DNA of 64,000 nucleotides. It comes from Annulohypoxylon bovei var. microspora (lineage: Eukaryota > Ascomycota > Sordariomycetes > Xylariales > Hypoxylaceae). Under the pieces are notes generated by a model. That model did not search any database, was not told where the DNA came from, and was given only the letters and a program-made list of their open reading frames with translations. A program made the position numbers and the translations under genes. Shown here one piece after another: positions 35,101 through 46,279 of the stretch. Every line of letters begins with the position of its first letter. The first letter of the stretch is position 1. The DNA is taken from the NCBI GenBank assembly GCA_022836615.1, contig MU405318.1, positions 1 through 64,000 of the forward strand, in the 5' to 3' direction.

Positions 35101-36702
35101 CATTCTTCTCTTGGGACTCAAAATCTTTAGATCCTTTAGCGTATGCCTTTTGCAGCTGCTTTATGACCTGTTCGCTGCCCTGATGCTTCTCAAGCTCGTC
35201 ATCAAGCTGTGCCTGCATCTGACTAATAGCTTCTTCTGTGACATTCACGTTGTTGTTGCATTCGCCGATGTACACCTGGTAGAGCGCCGACTGCTTGAGG
35301 GTCAAATCGTTTTCATCTCGAATGTAGGCTAGAGCCTTATTCTTTTTATCCTCGAGACTGTTCTTCTCCTTTTCTACATGCTGGACACGTCCGCTCTTCT
35401 CCATGCAGATTTCATTGAGAGTCTCGACTTCCGTTGCCGCCTCTTCGATAGGGGTTTTGTACTTGGATGTGCCGATGATATCTTCAAGATACTCCAGTAG
35501 ACCATCTTCATGCTCGTTGGCAGCTTTGGGCTTCATCTGAGCAATCGACTCGACTTCACCCTGTAAAATGAGGAATCGCTTGTGGTCGAGATCAATTCCC
35601 CGGTTTCGGAGGAGAGTTGTCACAGTAGTGAAATTAGACTCGCCACCGTTGATGTAGTACTTGCTCGAGTTGTTCTTGAAGGCCTTTCTCGAAATGACGA
35701 TCTGAGAGTTAGGGATTATTTCTGTTCCGCCGCCAGGCTAGCAGTAGAGTTAGTATAATAGCTTCACGAGTAAATGTACCATGTAAGACTAACCAGGTCC
35801 ATAACCTCCTGGAAATGTACTGCCACTTCACAGTGATCCAGGTTCGGAAAAGCGGCGGAGTTATGGATCAAGGCTGAGATCTTGCCCTGTCGCATCTTGC
35901 TAGCCCTGAATCCAAAGACGAACAGAAGTGAATCGATAACATTCGACTTGCCAGAACCGTTGGGACCCACTACCGAGGAGAAGGAGGAGTGGAACGGACC
36001 AACTTCTTGTCGACCAGCGTAACTCTTGAAGTTGTTCAAGATCAGATATGTGATGACGATACGAGCCTTAGGCCCCGTCTCCTCGACTACCGGCATTGCC
36101 ATCTTACGCGACTTCAGGACAATATCCATAGGCTTCTCTAGGATGGTATCCATCGGCCGGATAGGTTTGACTTGTGTGATAGTCTCGTCTGGGGACTGTT
36201 CTGGCTCGTTAATACTCTGGCTGGTGATATCAGCTAAGGGAGTGCCATGGAGCTCGGATGGTTCCTCAGATTGAGCGGGCGTCGGCATATGAGGTTGAGT
36301 ATCGGGCAGACTCTCAGGAGTGGCCTCTTTGCTGACTTGGCGCGGCGCAACGCTCTTTCGCTTCCTAGCGGGGGCTTTCTTAGCCGTTGACTCCGGACCG
36401 ATGACGGTAGCAGCGGTTTGATCGGGGTCAGTGATCTCGCTAGATTCGATGGGTGTTTGCGGGGCGATGCTCTTCCTTGAACGATTTGCGCGCGGTGTTG
36501 CCGGTGCTGTAGACTTTCTTCTACTCTGGGTTTGGCGGCGCGATGCTCTGGCTGTTGAAGTTTCGGGTGCGAATTCTTCTTCGCTTTCTTCGTCTTTTAT
36601 CTTTTTAGTGGTGTTTGCGACAACGTCATCTTCTTCATCCTCTGACTCGATAATAGCGGTACGCCGCGCTGCGGCGGCGCGGCGAGTTGGTCGTGCGGAC
36701 AT
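32164..36702 (-). CDS. SMC4: Condensin subunit Smc4
   Basis: Three exons: 35794-36702, 32474-35737 and 32164-32379, giving 1462 aa. Residues 1-210 are a disordered, Lys/Ser/Thr-Pro-rich tail with many S/T-P sites, likely CDK targets. The head starts at ITYLILNNFKSYAG, with Walker A GPNGSGKS (246-253). KAFKNNSSKYYING and DLDHKRFLILQGEVE identify Smc4. A long coiled coil follows, then a hinge (GFHGRLGNLG to GRGNFMCLDK), the return coil, and the ABC signature LSGGEKTLSSLAL followed by Walker B PLYVMDEIDAALD. A Glu/Gln-rich insert (EEQEQEQEQQPEE) sits in the return coil. Smc4 pairs with Smc2 for mitotic chromosome condensation. Introns are 56 and 94 nt. Divergent from the ELYS-like gene. Confidence 0.98.
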
Positions 36703-37235
36703 TGTCAGCTGTGGTTGTCGAGGTTACCTAGGTAGTCAACGATACGATAACACGGTTGGTGATTTACACTATGTGCTGTTAGGTTATGTAGGATTTAAAA
36801 CGGTGTCGCACAGGTATCGTATCTATCCTCGTAGCAACCCGTCGGCGTTGTCGCTACTGTTGGCGTCACTGTTGGCGTCATGTAATTATCACGGATTCAT
36901 AAGTTGATAATGATGAAATATGTAAATTCAGGTACCAAAATATCAAATTACAGTGGCAAATTACAGGGTAGGAAGTAAACATAAACAACCCGTGCCTTAC
37001 TTACCCCACAGCCCCCGCCAGAATTAGAGTTATTACTAAGCTCAATATCAACCAATTTATCGCGTCGCACCTGCACTGTTGCAGCAGCACAAAAACGCGG
37101 TCTCCAAATTAATCCGACGAATTACCGGCGCATCTCAAAGACATCTCAACTTCTTTTTACGATCCATGACTTCCAAATCCTAGCAATTCCTAGGTAGCAT
37201 CTATCTTGAAACCTTCGTGTAATTCAAGTCTAACC
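36703..37235. promoter_or_regulatory. Divergent promoter, SMC4 / ELYS-like gene
   Basis: 533 bp between two genes of nuclear function. It includes a direct repeat of tgttggcgtcactgttggcgtcatg type near 36858-36881 and a CGCG-containing site (atcgcgtcgc) at 37060. Regulation by cell cycle is plausible but not shown. Confidence 0.4.
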
Positions 37236-38242
37236 ATGACGAAAATGCTTGAGCCCTCGCAATTTGACCGTATATTCGGTACTCTAGACCCGTTTCCCTA
37301 CAATCGCGTCTTCATACAACATATCGAAGCCTCCCGCCGAAGTCTTGAGGGTCTCTTGTTTATTGATCGGGTGTTGAAAGCTCTGAATCTATCTAAAGGT
37401 ACATATACATAGAATCTTGATTAGATCATCTCGCCGTCTCCAATTCTATCCAAATACTAACTCTACATCTTCGAACAGCTACCAGTCACTATCCTCCTAA
37501 GAGCAAGGATGCCCTTCGACAGCTCTACGAACACATCTGCGAGAGCAAGAATGCCACCATCCACCACAAGCTCTCGGTAGTCTACTACATCCTTTTAGAT
37601 ATCGACGAGCGAGTTAGGTCCACCCAGGCCGAAGCCTATGCACAGCGGGCTAGTATACCGAAGAAATATAGGATCTTCATGAAGGGCTTATGGCACATGG
37701 ACGCTCTGCAATTCGACCTCGGATTACAACACCTAACGCACCCTTCTCTACAGCCCGACTTCGTAGACGACATTATCACTGTTCTAGTCCGCCATGCCAA
37801 GAACGGGGATTACAGTCTACCGCTTGCCTATTACCATACCGTCCAACCCATTATTCAGTCGTCTTCGGCATTAGAATTACTATTCGACGCCCTCGCACGG
37901 TCCAGCGTTGCCGATGCCTTCCAGTTTTCACGATCGCATGCCGATTTCATGCGCCGCCAACTGTTCCAACGCCTCATCCTGTCCGTACTAGAGTCTGCCC
38001 ACAGCAATGAGGCAGCAGAGAAGGCACTTGACTTGACTAGCCTACCATTCGATACACAGGAAGAGCAATGGTTCAAGGAATGCTTAGATGGCAGCGAAGG
38101 GAAGAGACTAGCAGTAGCTAGGGACACTCTTCTCATGCGCAGAATCGCCACGGGCCAGACCGTACACGGAGGCGAGGCTGGTACATGGGCTGTTGTCCTA
38201 GAAGGTGTCAAGACGGGAAGTGGAGGTCGTGCGCAAGCTTGA
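37236..38242 (+). CDS. ELYS-like domain protein (nuclear pore assembly)
   Basis: Two exons: 37236-37398 and 37479-38242, giving 308 aa. The helical pattern (FDRIFGTLDPFPYNRVFIQHIEASRRSLEGLLF and IFMKGLWHMDALQFDLGLQHLTHPSLQPDF) fits the ELYS-like domain found in the metazoan pore-assembly factor and in short fungal proteins. The fungal forms lack the beta-propeller and AT-hook, as here. A role at the Nup84/Y-complex is known for relatives and inferred here. The intron is 80 nt with a CTAAC branch. A second in-frame ATG lies three codons downstream. Confidence 0.8.
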
Positions 38243-38620
38243 CCAGACGAAGCACGGCAACCCTAACTACAATTTTATCGACATTGCATAGCATAGGCGT
38301 CGAGGGTTTACTGAACTGGGTACACATTAATCAATGGTATCAAGGGACAATGTTTTCTAAAGGTGCTATATGTAGTTCATCTTCTCGAATGAATAATACA
38401 ATACACCTTGTCTCTAATTAATAAAATCTAACTGCATGATCATTGTCTAAAAGGAAAATTGGAAAAAGGACATCATCACAGATACCAACCTAACCACTTC
38501 GATTAATAGCAAAATCGTCTACTTTAATCGAGTATATCTCCCGATAGTTGCGGTTCGGAATATCTCGATAGAATGAGAAAAGATTCAAACAGATTGGGAG
38601 CGATCGAAAAAAAGAATGAG
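38243..38620. other. 3' region of the ELYS-like gene
   Basis: About 380 bp, holding the 3' UTR of the nucleoporin gene and sequence 3' of the tRNA. An A-run (gaaaaaaaga) at 38605-38614 gives a T-run terminator for the minus-strand tRNA. Confidence 0.4.
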
Positions 38621-38710
38621 CTCCGAATCGGGGAATCGAACCCCGGGCTTGACGGATCATTGATTTTAGATCATGAGAGCGTCAAATGTTAGCCACTACA
38701 CCAATTCGGA
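38621..38710 (-). tRNA. tRNA-Glu(CTC) with 18-nt intron
   Basis: Acceptor stem TCCGAAT/ATTCGGA. The D arm reads GTGTAGTGGCTAACAT, and the T arm CCGGGG-TTCGATT-CCCCG is intact. The anticodon stem TGACG/CGTCA pairs perfectly around the loop CTCTCA, giving anticodon CTC (codon GAG). An intron of about 18 nt follows position 37; it contains a small inverted repeat (GATC..GATC). Discriminator base G. Clean gene. Confidence 0.93.
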
Positions 38711-40109
38711 TTCCACCAACTGTTAAAGGGGGATTGATTATCCTGCCGTCTAAACCTTACCTTATGCTAAGGATGTACACGGTAGCCCGAAAACTAAAGC
38801 CGATTGGATGTTACTAGAAGCGCTAAGCAACAATTGCCAGTTTGTCTAACCCCGCGCAGGGAATTCATTTTGCACCCTACAAATGGTTTACTTAGGTTAA
38901 GATAAGCATCTCCCTACCCAGTGGTTCACAATCGTCGTTTCTACCCCGCCGACCCCAGCATCTACTATTAAAATGACCTGGAATTTCCTGTCATCGTTCC
39001 GGTCGTAGTGCAGACGAGCTAGGAATCTACCGTCACTTTTCTTAATTGCGTCTAAATACATGCCAAACTCAGAGATCATTCCTACATTTCTACTACGGAT
39101 CAGAAGTGATCAGCAGTTCGAATAGTTTAGAGCTCATTGTTCTCGCATAACGCCCCCTTTTCATTAGGTAGTAAACCACAACCCAGCGCTTGCCATTTGC
39201 ACCGCGTTACAAATCTAACACCCGTTCCAAATTCCTTTTATTATTCCTATTGAGTCATATCATAACCAGTTGCTTACAACTCAGGAAGAGACTTTCGAGT
39301 ATACCCACCTTTCAACCCAAAGACTTATGTGCACCTACGACCGGAAAGCTTCATCAAGAGCCCTAGTTCTACTCACTGTAAAAAGAAAAAGAAAGAAAAA
39401 AGGATGTCATTCTAGTATTCTAAGACCCTAAAGAATACCAAAGTGAAGGTTATGAGTACCTAATATGCTCTCAGGAGACTTTGATTAATAGGGCGACTTG
39501 CCTCTCACGAGAACGTTGTATTCAAAATTGCTGCCACCGTAGTCTCTGTGCAAGTAAGATGTCGGCTTCGTCTATGAGTAGTGTACACTTCCATCTTTGA
39601 GCACAGTGGATAACAATATCTTATAACATCATGTCAACCTCTCCAAGTGAGAACCTAGAGTCCCCACAAATTATAGGAAAGGGGTTTACTAATGACTACG
39701 ACCCAGAGCATCAAAATAATTACAATGTAGCTTCAGTGTTCACATGAATTAAAGGTGAGATTTTATGCCTACCTACTTAAGATAATAGAGATTTTAAACT
39801 TTACACGACTTTCACATTGTTTCAATTTGACATAGAAAACTAAGGTTATGAAAGTTCTTAAGCCACGAATCTAAACGCCCAAATTTTATTTATCATAAAA
39901 GAGATCTCCGACCTCTTGAGGAAGTATATATGAGTAATGGTCGACGGAAATATACGAGGTCGACGTACTACTTCCACTTCTTACCCAACCGAGTTTCGTT
40001 TAATATCAACAATACATTTAACGCAAACCATTCCCGATTTGAAACGAGCATTGTATGTTCTTAGCAATCCTCTTCATTTAACTTAACCTTCATTATATCA
40101 ATCGTCGTC
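38711..40109. other. Gene-poor intergenic region
   Basis: 1.4 kb with no gene I can support. A 60-codon minus-strand ATG frame (38897-39079) has protein-like composition but no recognised relative. Two short A/G-rich tracts lie near 39380-39400. A pyrimidine-rich, TATA-like stretch (39925-39935) precedes the next small ORF. Confidence 0.35.
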
Positions 40110-40304
40110 ATGGCCGATCTCCTCGTTGGAGCATTCATTTTCTCCGCCATCATGACATCACTGGCGGGTGGCTTCCTTGCTCGACAAGAATTAGAACATA
40201 GACGGGAAGAAAGAAAACGGCTTGCTCAACAACAAAACCAACCAATAACAAACCATCAGTTTATAAATGGAGTAAGATTTCAACGCGTATACCATCCAAA
40301 GTAA
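40110..40304 (+). CDS. Small predicted membrane protein
   Basis: 64 aa from a good-context ATG (gtcATGG). Residues 4-24 form one hydrophobic helix (LLVGAFIFSAIMTSLAGGFLA); the rest is basic and Gln-rich (EHRREERKRLAQQQNQ). This looks like a single-pass tail with cytosolic charged end. Leader sequence is pyrimidine/AAC-rich, as in real fungal genes. No family recognised. Confidence 0.4.
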   Translation: MADLLVGAFIFSAIMTSLAGGFLARQELEHRREERKRLAQQQNQPITNHQFINGVRFQRVYHPK

Positions 40305-40993
40305 CGATCAATGGGGTTGGATTATCGAACGTGAATAGCCTCCATCGCTCGGTTATGATACCTTATGGGGGTGGCATCATGGGTTACTATCGATTTCTAC
40401 GTAGTTACCACTAGTATATTTGCAAAAGAGAAAGAAAACATATCCATGATGGGCATTCTATTCTTCAGAATGATGAAGTTAAGAAATTTATATTCCAGCT
40501 TGAATTACGAAAGTTTAAGGAGTTTCAAAGAGTGCCAAGTATCATTTATAGCTACATACATTTCTATGTAGAATAAAATATCGCTTCATACACAATGATA
40601 GTTATATAATTTATAAGTCGTCGTTATTCTCGTGCTATGCGGGTAGGTAGGTACCTACTCATCCATAATCCGAATTGCCATGCATAATTCGTATATCGTG
40701 GGCTTCGCCTCGGGAGAGCCCGCATAGTTTCATGCGCGTACCCCGGCAGCAGCACGGTGAGCTGAGAACACACAGTAGCATCTAGCCAATGAAATAGCAG
40801 ACTTATTTTAGCTCCAGCAGTTGAAGAGCTAACCATAGCATGGGGAGATGACACTGCCGCAATCCTACGTTAACTCGATTACCTCTCATACTTGCAGTGA
40901 TTACCTACTCATTTTCCGACTCAGTTTCAAAGGTTGGCGAAAACTGCAACTTACAACTATGATACTTAGTTGTTCCGTAAAGCATCTATAATT
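40305..40993. other. Intergenic upstream of the ankyrin gene
   Basis: About 690 bp with the presumed promoter of the ankyrin gene and a GTAGGTAGGTACCTACTC motif near 40642. No gene supported. Confidence 0.35.
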
Positions 40994-43105
40994 ATGGCCG
41001 ACCCTTTGTCCATAGTCGCCAGCGCCGTGGGTGTCGTCGCTTTCGCGGCATCCACCGCAAGAACGCTCATTTCGCTTATCCAAGAGATGGCTGACGCCCC
41101 AGAAGAAATACTGCACATCCGTCGCGACGTACAGAATTTGTCCGCGGTGCTTGGGTCGATCCAAGATATCTGGGCGAGATACGATCTAAAATCAGAGGAC
41201 CTTGCGCTGGTGACTAGTTTGACGGAATATCTCAGCCTATGCCAGGATAGTATGCAATCCATACGAGTACTTCTGGTACCTCTAGCTAAGAAGGGAAATG
41301 GCAGGAAGAGCCCGATGAGGATGGTTGGATGGGTGATGAGGAAAGGCGAAATAAGAACGTTGAGGGAGAGATTGCAAGAGGGCAAAGCAAGTTTGAACAT
41401 TACCATATCAGCACTCAATGGGTTCGTATCTTCGAGAGTCAATGATATACCGCCAAGAATTTAGCATATTAATTCCAGTCACAGGGTTCTTGAGGGCAAA
41501 GGTCAGGATGAGATCAGAAGCGACGTTAATCAAGTTTACGAAAAACTTGTCGCTGAGCTCCGCAATCGGGATAGTGGAAAGAGAGTGCGGAGGCGGATGG
41601 AGGATGATGTTGCCAGTGTGTCAGCTTTCGGCGGACGACGTCAATCTATATCCGGGTCAACAGATGCCGGGTTTGCTTTGAACAGATACTTCGATCAATT
41701 ACCAGAGCCCTCAACACCCGAGTCACCACACGGATACCAAGCCAACCCTCACATCTCTAGCGAAGCACTACTCAGTCCGTTCTCGAATGAGCCGACTACG
41801 CTGCTCGAAGCAGTTAGGGTCAGAAGCAAAGAGCATGTTCTTCGTCTCATCTCAACCGGCCGTTCCATGGTCGAGAGAACGCAAGAAGGCCAAACTGTAT
41901 TACATTTCTGCGCGATATATAATGACGCGGAAACTACCAAGCTTTTACTTGATAACGGTGCTGATATCAACGCACGGGATAATCATCTACGCTCACCGCT
42001 AAACGTTGCACTCTCGTCCGAAGCCATAGACGTGGCCAACCTTCTAATTCAAAGGGGCTGTTCTCTTACTGGATCCGTTGATCTTATTTTCCCTCTGACT
42101 CAAAGGATGGATGAAGTGCCAGGCCTGGAGTCGCTGCTCAAAACTCTCGCTCCCAAATTCAACAAGTCTGTCAAGGGACCGTATCTTATCCACCAAGCAA
42201 TCGAATCAAACGATACACAATGTGTAGATCTTCTCCTTCAAGTCAAGTTCGACCCAAACATAAACAACAAATATGGTAAGCTGTCCTCGACTTGCTAGGT
42301 ATTTCTCCTCTATGCCCCTAAACTAACTGACACGTACCAGGGCTACCCCCTTTAATTCAAGCTATAATATATCAACAAAAACAAGCAGTCCGACTGCTCT
42401 TAAGCCACGGCGCCAACAGCAATCACTATCTACCACCGGAGGCACGAGATGGTTTTGACTCAAAGATCCGCTTCCACGGTAGATTAGTAGACCTACTCGA
42501 TACCGGAGGCACTCCCTTATTAGTCGCCTCGAGGGTGGTGAGAGACGTCGACATAACCCGCATCCTGCTAGAAAACGGAGCTGATCCCAATTTCAAATTC
42601 CCATATAACAGTGAGTACCTACCTACAGAGTATAATTCCGCATATACTTCCCTAAGAATCGAAAGTCCCTAACAGACTTCAAGACGGCGTGATGCTAGGT
42701 GGCTTGGGCGACGAGGAGTATTTCGAGTGTGCCAAGCTCATAATCGAGAGCGGCGCCGACCTCCACGGGGGTGACAGCAGAGAAGACCCTTTCTATTGGG
42801 CCAACGCGTGCCGCAACGTGACGCTGACGGAGTTTATGCTTGCTCACGGGGCAGAGATCGACCATTTCTATACTGACGAGTCGCCGACTATACTCTTCTT
42901 TAACACGAGATGGGATCACTATGAACTCGTTGAATCTCTAGTGAGTCACGGGGCTGATATCACCGTGAAGAATAGATCTGGAGAGACGGTCTTAGATATC
43001 GCTCGGTCTCAGCAACACCACAGAGTCGTTGCGATCTTAGAAAGAGTCGTTGCGACCTTAGAAAAAGCCGAGGATAGAAGAGACGGGTTCGCCTATGTTC
43101 ACTGA
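40994..43105 (+). CDS. STAND N-terminal domain plus ankyrin-repeat protein
   Basis: Four exons: 40994-41421, 41485-42275, 42341-42610 and 42684-43105, giving 636 aa. The last join could instead use GTACCT/AACAG (exon 3 to 42614, exon 4 from 42676); both keep frame. Residues 1-140 match the fungal N-terminal domain of STAND proteins (MADPLSIVASAVGVVAFAAS). Residues about 195-620 hold ankyrin repeats (TVLHFCAIYNDAETTKLLLDNGADINARD, ILLENGADPN, LIIESGADLHGG, SLVSHGADITVKN). There is no NACHT or NB-ARC between them, so it is an NLR-like protein without the NTPase. Likely a recognition or scaffold protein in non-self response, inferred from family. Confidence 0.85.
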
Positions 43106-43588
43106 GCATTTGCCTAAGATCACGGGTCAACGGGTTACTCTAGATGGTGCGTATCATCAATCTGTACCTATTATCTTAACCAAGTATCTAAGTCACCAGA
43201 TATCTAATATCTCGCCAGCCTTTGGTTAAAAACAATCAATGTATTGAATAATCTCAAGCACGCTATAAATATGCTTCTAACGACGGAGTCATATAAGATG
43301 ACAAAAGTTCAGAATCAATAGATATGGTCCAATCTGGGGATCGTTGCTCGAGATAAACACGAGTCTTACATATCCGCCAGCTCCCTACGACACAATCCGA
43401 TATATAGGTAGTACCTTACCAACCTAGGTACACAATGCGAAAATGGGTATAACAATTATCCAACGTACTCCACGCTACCGTATGCTCTTAAATCCATGGC
43501 CCATATGCACCACACTCTAGTTACCCCAAGCCCCAAATCCCGCACGCATGCCCCGAAATGCCCAGTATTAATCATACACCACCCATCA
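43106..43588. other. Convergent intergenic region
   Basis: About 480 bp between the ankyrin gene and the mannosidase gene. It includes one CCAACCTAGGTACACA motif near 43418. No gene seen. Confidence 0.4.
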
Positions 43589-44698
43589 TTACAGAAAAGC
43601 CGCGGTCAGGAGATGAACAGCGGCCTCCTGCGTGCCGATGGTCACGACGTCGAACGGGCCCTGCCAGAGGAAGCCGTAGAAGTCGGAGCCGTTGCGCGCG
43701 TTGGCGTACGCCTCCTGCGCGTTGTTCGCGATGAACGCGGTGTAGGGGTGGTCGGCGAGCGCGGCGTTCAGCTTGCCCAGCTCGCGGATGAAGATGCCCT
43801 TGAAGTTGGTGCCGTTGGGCTCGCACTGCTCCTCGCTCGAGCACGGCTCTGTCACCGTGCCGTCCTGCACCAGCAGCGTGCTGTTGACCGCCGCGTCCGC
43901 GAGGTCCCGCGCCGTGTCCAGGTGCGAGCTGTCGCCCGTAGCCTTGGCCAGCTCCACCAGCCCGCCGAGGATCACGCCTTGGTTGTACGTCCACGTCGTC
44001 ATGCCGTTGTTGACGCACGCCGTGTCGTCCGTGAGCCCGTCGTTGATGAGGTTCTGGCTGTTGATCATGCCGCTGTCGGCGAACCACTCCCACTCCATTA
44101 TGCTATGAGACAGATAGACCGTATCGTCGGGGATCAGGTTGTGCAGTTTGGCCGTCAGCTCTAGGTAGAGCTCGTTACTGATGGCGTTGTGGTAGGTCCC
44201 GGCTGGGATGTTCCAGATGAGGCCGCCGCCGCACGTTGTGGTATTCCAGTACCCGAACATGTATTTCTCATCCTCCTTGGCGATATCGAGATACATTTCG
44301 TTACCGGTGAGTTCGTACATGCTTAGCATCGCGAGAGCCCACCAGCCTGTGTCGTCGGTACTATCGGCGCGGAAGTCACCGCCTCCCTCCGGCCACCAGG
44401 AGAGTGGCGCCCGCTGAATCGAGACCGTGTCTTCTGCTAGTTCGAGCCAGTCGCGATCCCCCGACTTGACCATATACTCGGCGAGAGCCCAAAGTGCGAC
44501 GCCGCTCTGCCACCAAGATGACAACTTGCTATTAGGATCCCAGAGACCGGTCTTCTCATCATACAAGTCCATCATGGCTTCCACGGCCGCCCGCGTCATG
44601 TTCAACTGCGAAGGGCTCGAGTTGCTCCGAGTTGTCGCCCCAAAAACTGCGGAAAAGAGCGAAAGGCCGCATATCGTCCACCGAAGTAGTGTCGACAT
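43589..44698 (-). CDS. Secreted GH76 alpha-1,6-mannanase (Dcw1/Dfg5 family)
   Basis: A single exon of 369 aa from the ATG at 44698; the frame is open further upstream but has no other ATG. Residues 1-21 form a signal peptide. The alpha/alpha barrel shows SWWQSGVALWALAEYM, the DDTGWWALAML catalytic pair (D115-D116), CGGGLIWNI, ELYLELTAKL, and WTYNQGVILGGLVELA. Several N-glycosylation sites (NSS, NTT, NST, NGS). Dcw1/Dfg5 enzymes cross-link GPI proteins to wall glucan, but this protein lacks a hydrophobic GPI-attachment tail, so a soluble mannanase role is more likely. The 3' half is GC-rich at third positions. Confidence 0.92.
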   Translation of the reverse strand: MSTLLRWTICGLSLFSAVFGATTRSNSSPSQLNMTRAAVEAMMDLYDEKTGLWDPNSKLSSWWQSGVALWALAEYMVKSGDRDWLELAEDTVSIQRAPLSWWPEGGGDFRADSTDDTGWWALAMLSMYELTGNEMYLDIAKEDEKYMFGYWNTTTCGGGLIWNIPAGTYHNAISNELYLELTAKLHNLIPDDTVYLSHSIMEWEWFADSGMINSQNLINDGLTDDTACVNNGMTTWTYNQGVILGGLVELAKATGDSSHLDTARDLADAAVNSTLLVQDGTVTEPCSSEEQCEPNGTNFKGIFIRELGKLNAALADHPYTAFIANNAQEAYANARNGSDFYGFLWQGPFDVVTIGTQEAAVHLLTAAFL

Positions 44699-46279
44699 GT
44701 TTGAATATTTTGAAAGCGAAAGTGTGTAGAGATCGGATATGGATAGATTCAGTACCAATACCTTGATTACGAAGCGAGCGTGGTAGGTAGGTAAAGAATG
44801 AAGTGTAAAGAGAGCGTAAGCCAGGAGGCTATCGGACGCCTTGCTAGGAATGTAAACAAACCCAAAAAAGTTTCTTATATAGTCGTAGTCGGTATTTCCA
44901 AAATTTAAAAAGGCCTTTAAACGCGCGATATCTTGCTTCTGCAGTTCACTCGTTCACGTTCTTCCTAATTCCCGGGAACGCCTGGATGGTTTCCTCCTTC
45001 GATCCGATGCTACTTTTAAGCGCCCGCATACCAATCTCCGGCACCCTTCGAGAGCCCCGTGAACTATAAACACCTGAACCATCCGAATTATCTCGCCAAG
45101 CATGTGAGCATAGATACTGTAAATTCTTAGCCTGTCGACAGGGAATACGAGGAAAGCCACCCGCCTTGGTTCTCCCCTGTCGGCCTTGATCAAGAGAATT
45201 CAAGGTAAGTTTCTGGTGACATTTGAGTTGGCGGAGTTTATTGCTCCTGCAGGGACACATGATTGGTAGAATCTATCAGCGCGCTTCTCCGTTAAGAGAG
45301 CTTTTAACGTAGGAGGCGTCATGTTTTCGGATTACGACGCCACAGGATAAGGGGTGGATCATAAGAAAAGGGTCGGCTCGAGGCGTGCCGGACTCGACGA
45401 GTCTGTCTGACAGCGTCAATACGGAGTGACACGACCCCTTGCATGAATACTTTTCTCAAGATCGGAAATGAGAATTTGAATTTCGAATTACGGTTTGACA
45501 TACAGACATCCACAGACAAGACATGCATGTACATACATGCGTTGCGCCTTGACTTTAGGAAGCAGGGAAAAACACATCAGCCGGATTAGTTCTTATCAGG
45601 TAGACCTGGTAAACTCACGTAACTGAAGCGCACGTGACCATCACTTCAATGATATTCAGGGGTTGAGGAAGTCATGCAGGCATGGCATGAAGATGAAGGT
45701 CGATCTTTAACTCTAATCTTGATGGCGAGACGGCGGGAATCATCCGCGATCTACTGCAGGTCATGCCGGTAAGCGCCCATAGAGGAAATGATCAACAAAT
45801 ATTGAAGGTATCATCTCTAGTGGAGCCATAGGAGCAGTTATGCCGCGCAGTTATACATACCTATCAGATATCTCAGACATCTGATAGAACGATGTCTTCA
45901 ATACTGTTTAAAAAGATGTTTAATGTGAATAGGGCGCTTAGGTTAGATAGACATGATCTTATTATTAGAAAAGTTCAAAATAAGTTTCACGTGAATCACC
46001 TAGGTAATTTATTCTTTTTTCTAGTCTCCTTTTTAGTTTTCGAGGCTGGCTAAGCCTAAGTATAATGGGGGAGCTTCAATAAAGTTAGAGAAATAGCTTT
46101 TACACAAACCGCTTATCTTTAAGATGCGCTATCTTAAGTCTACATGTAGACGTACAAGAATTAATAATTAAGACCCAGTACCTCACGTTTCCTGTTGATA
46201 CACCACCGTTTAACCTGACACATTAAGACGTATTCACATTTCCTCGTCTCGTAACCCTTATCCGTTTCTAGCCATCCGC
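44699..46279. other. Long intergenic region
   Basis: 1.6 kb between the promoters of the mannosidase gene and the 3' end of CWH43. The stretch 45060-45260 has a 104-codon minus-strand frame without known relatives. Imperfect ATCAGATATCTCAGACATCTGATAGA dyad at about 45864-45889. No supported gene. Confidence 0.35.

Noticed and set aside
38897..39079. 60-codon minus-strand ATG frame
   Set aside because: Short, no recognisable domain, no splice partners; kept only as a remark in the intergenic entry.
43496..44164. 222-codon plus-strand open frame
   Set aside because: Antisense to the GH76 gene; its length follows from the GC-rich third positions of the real gene.
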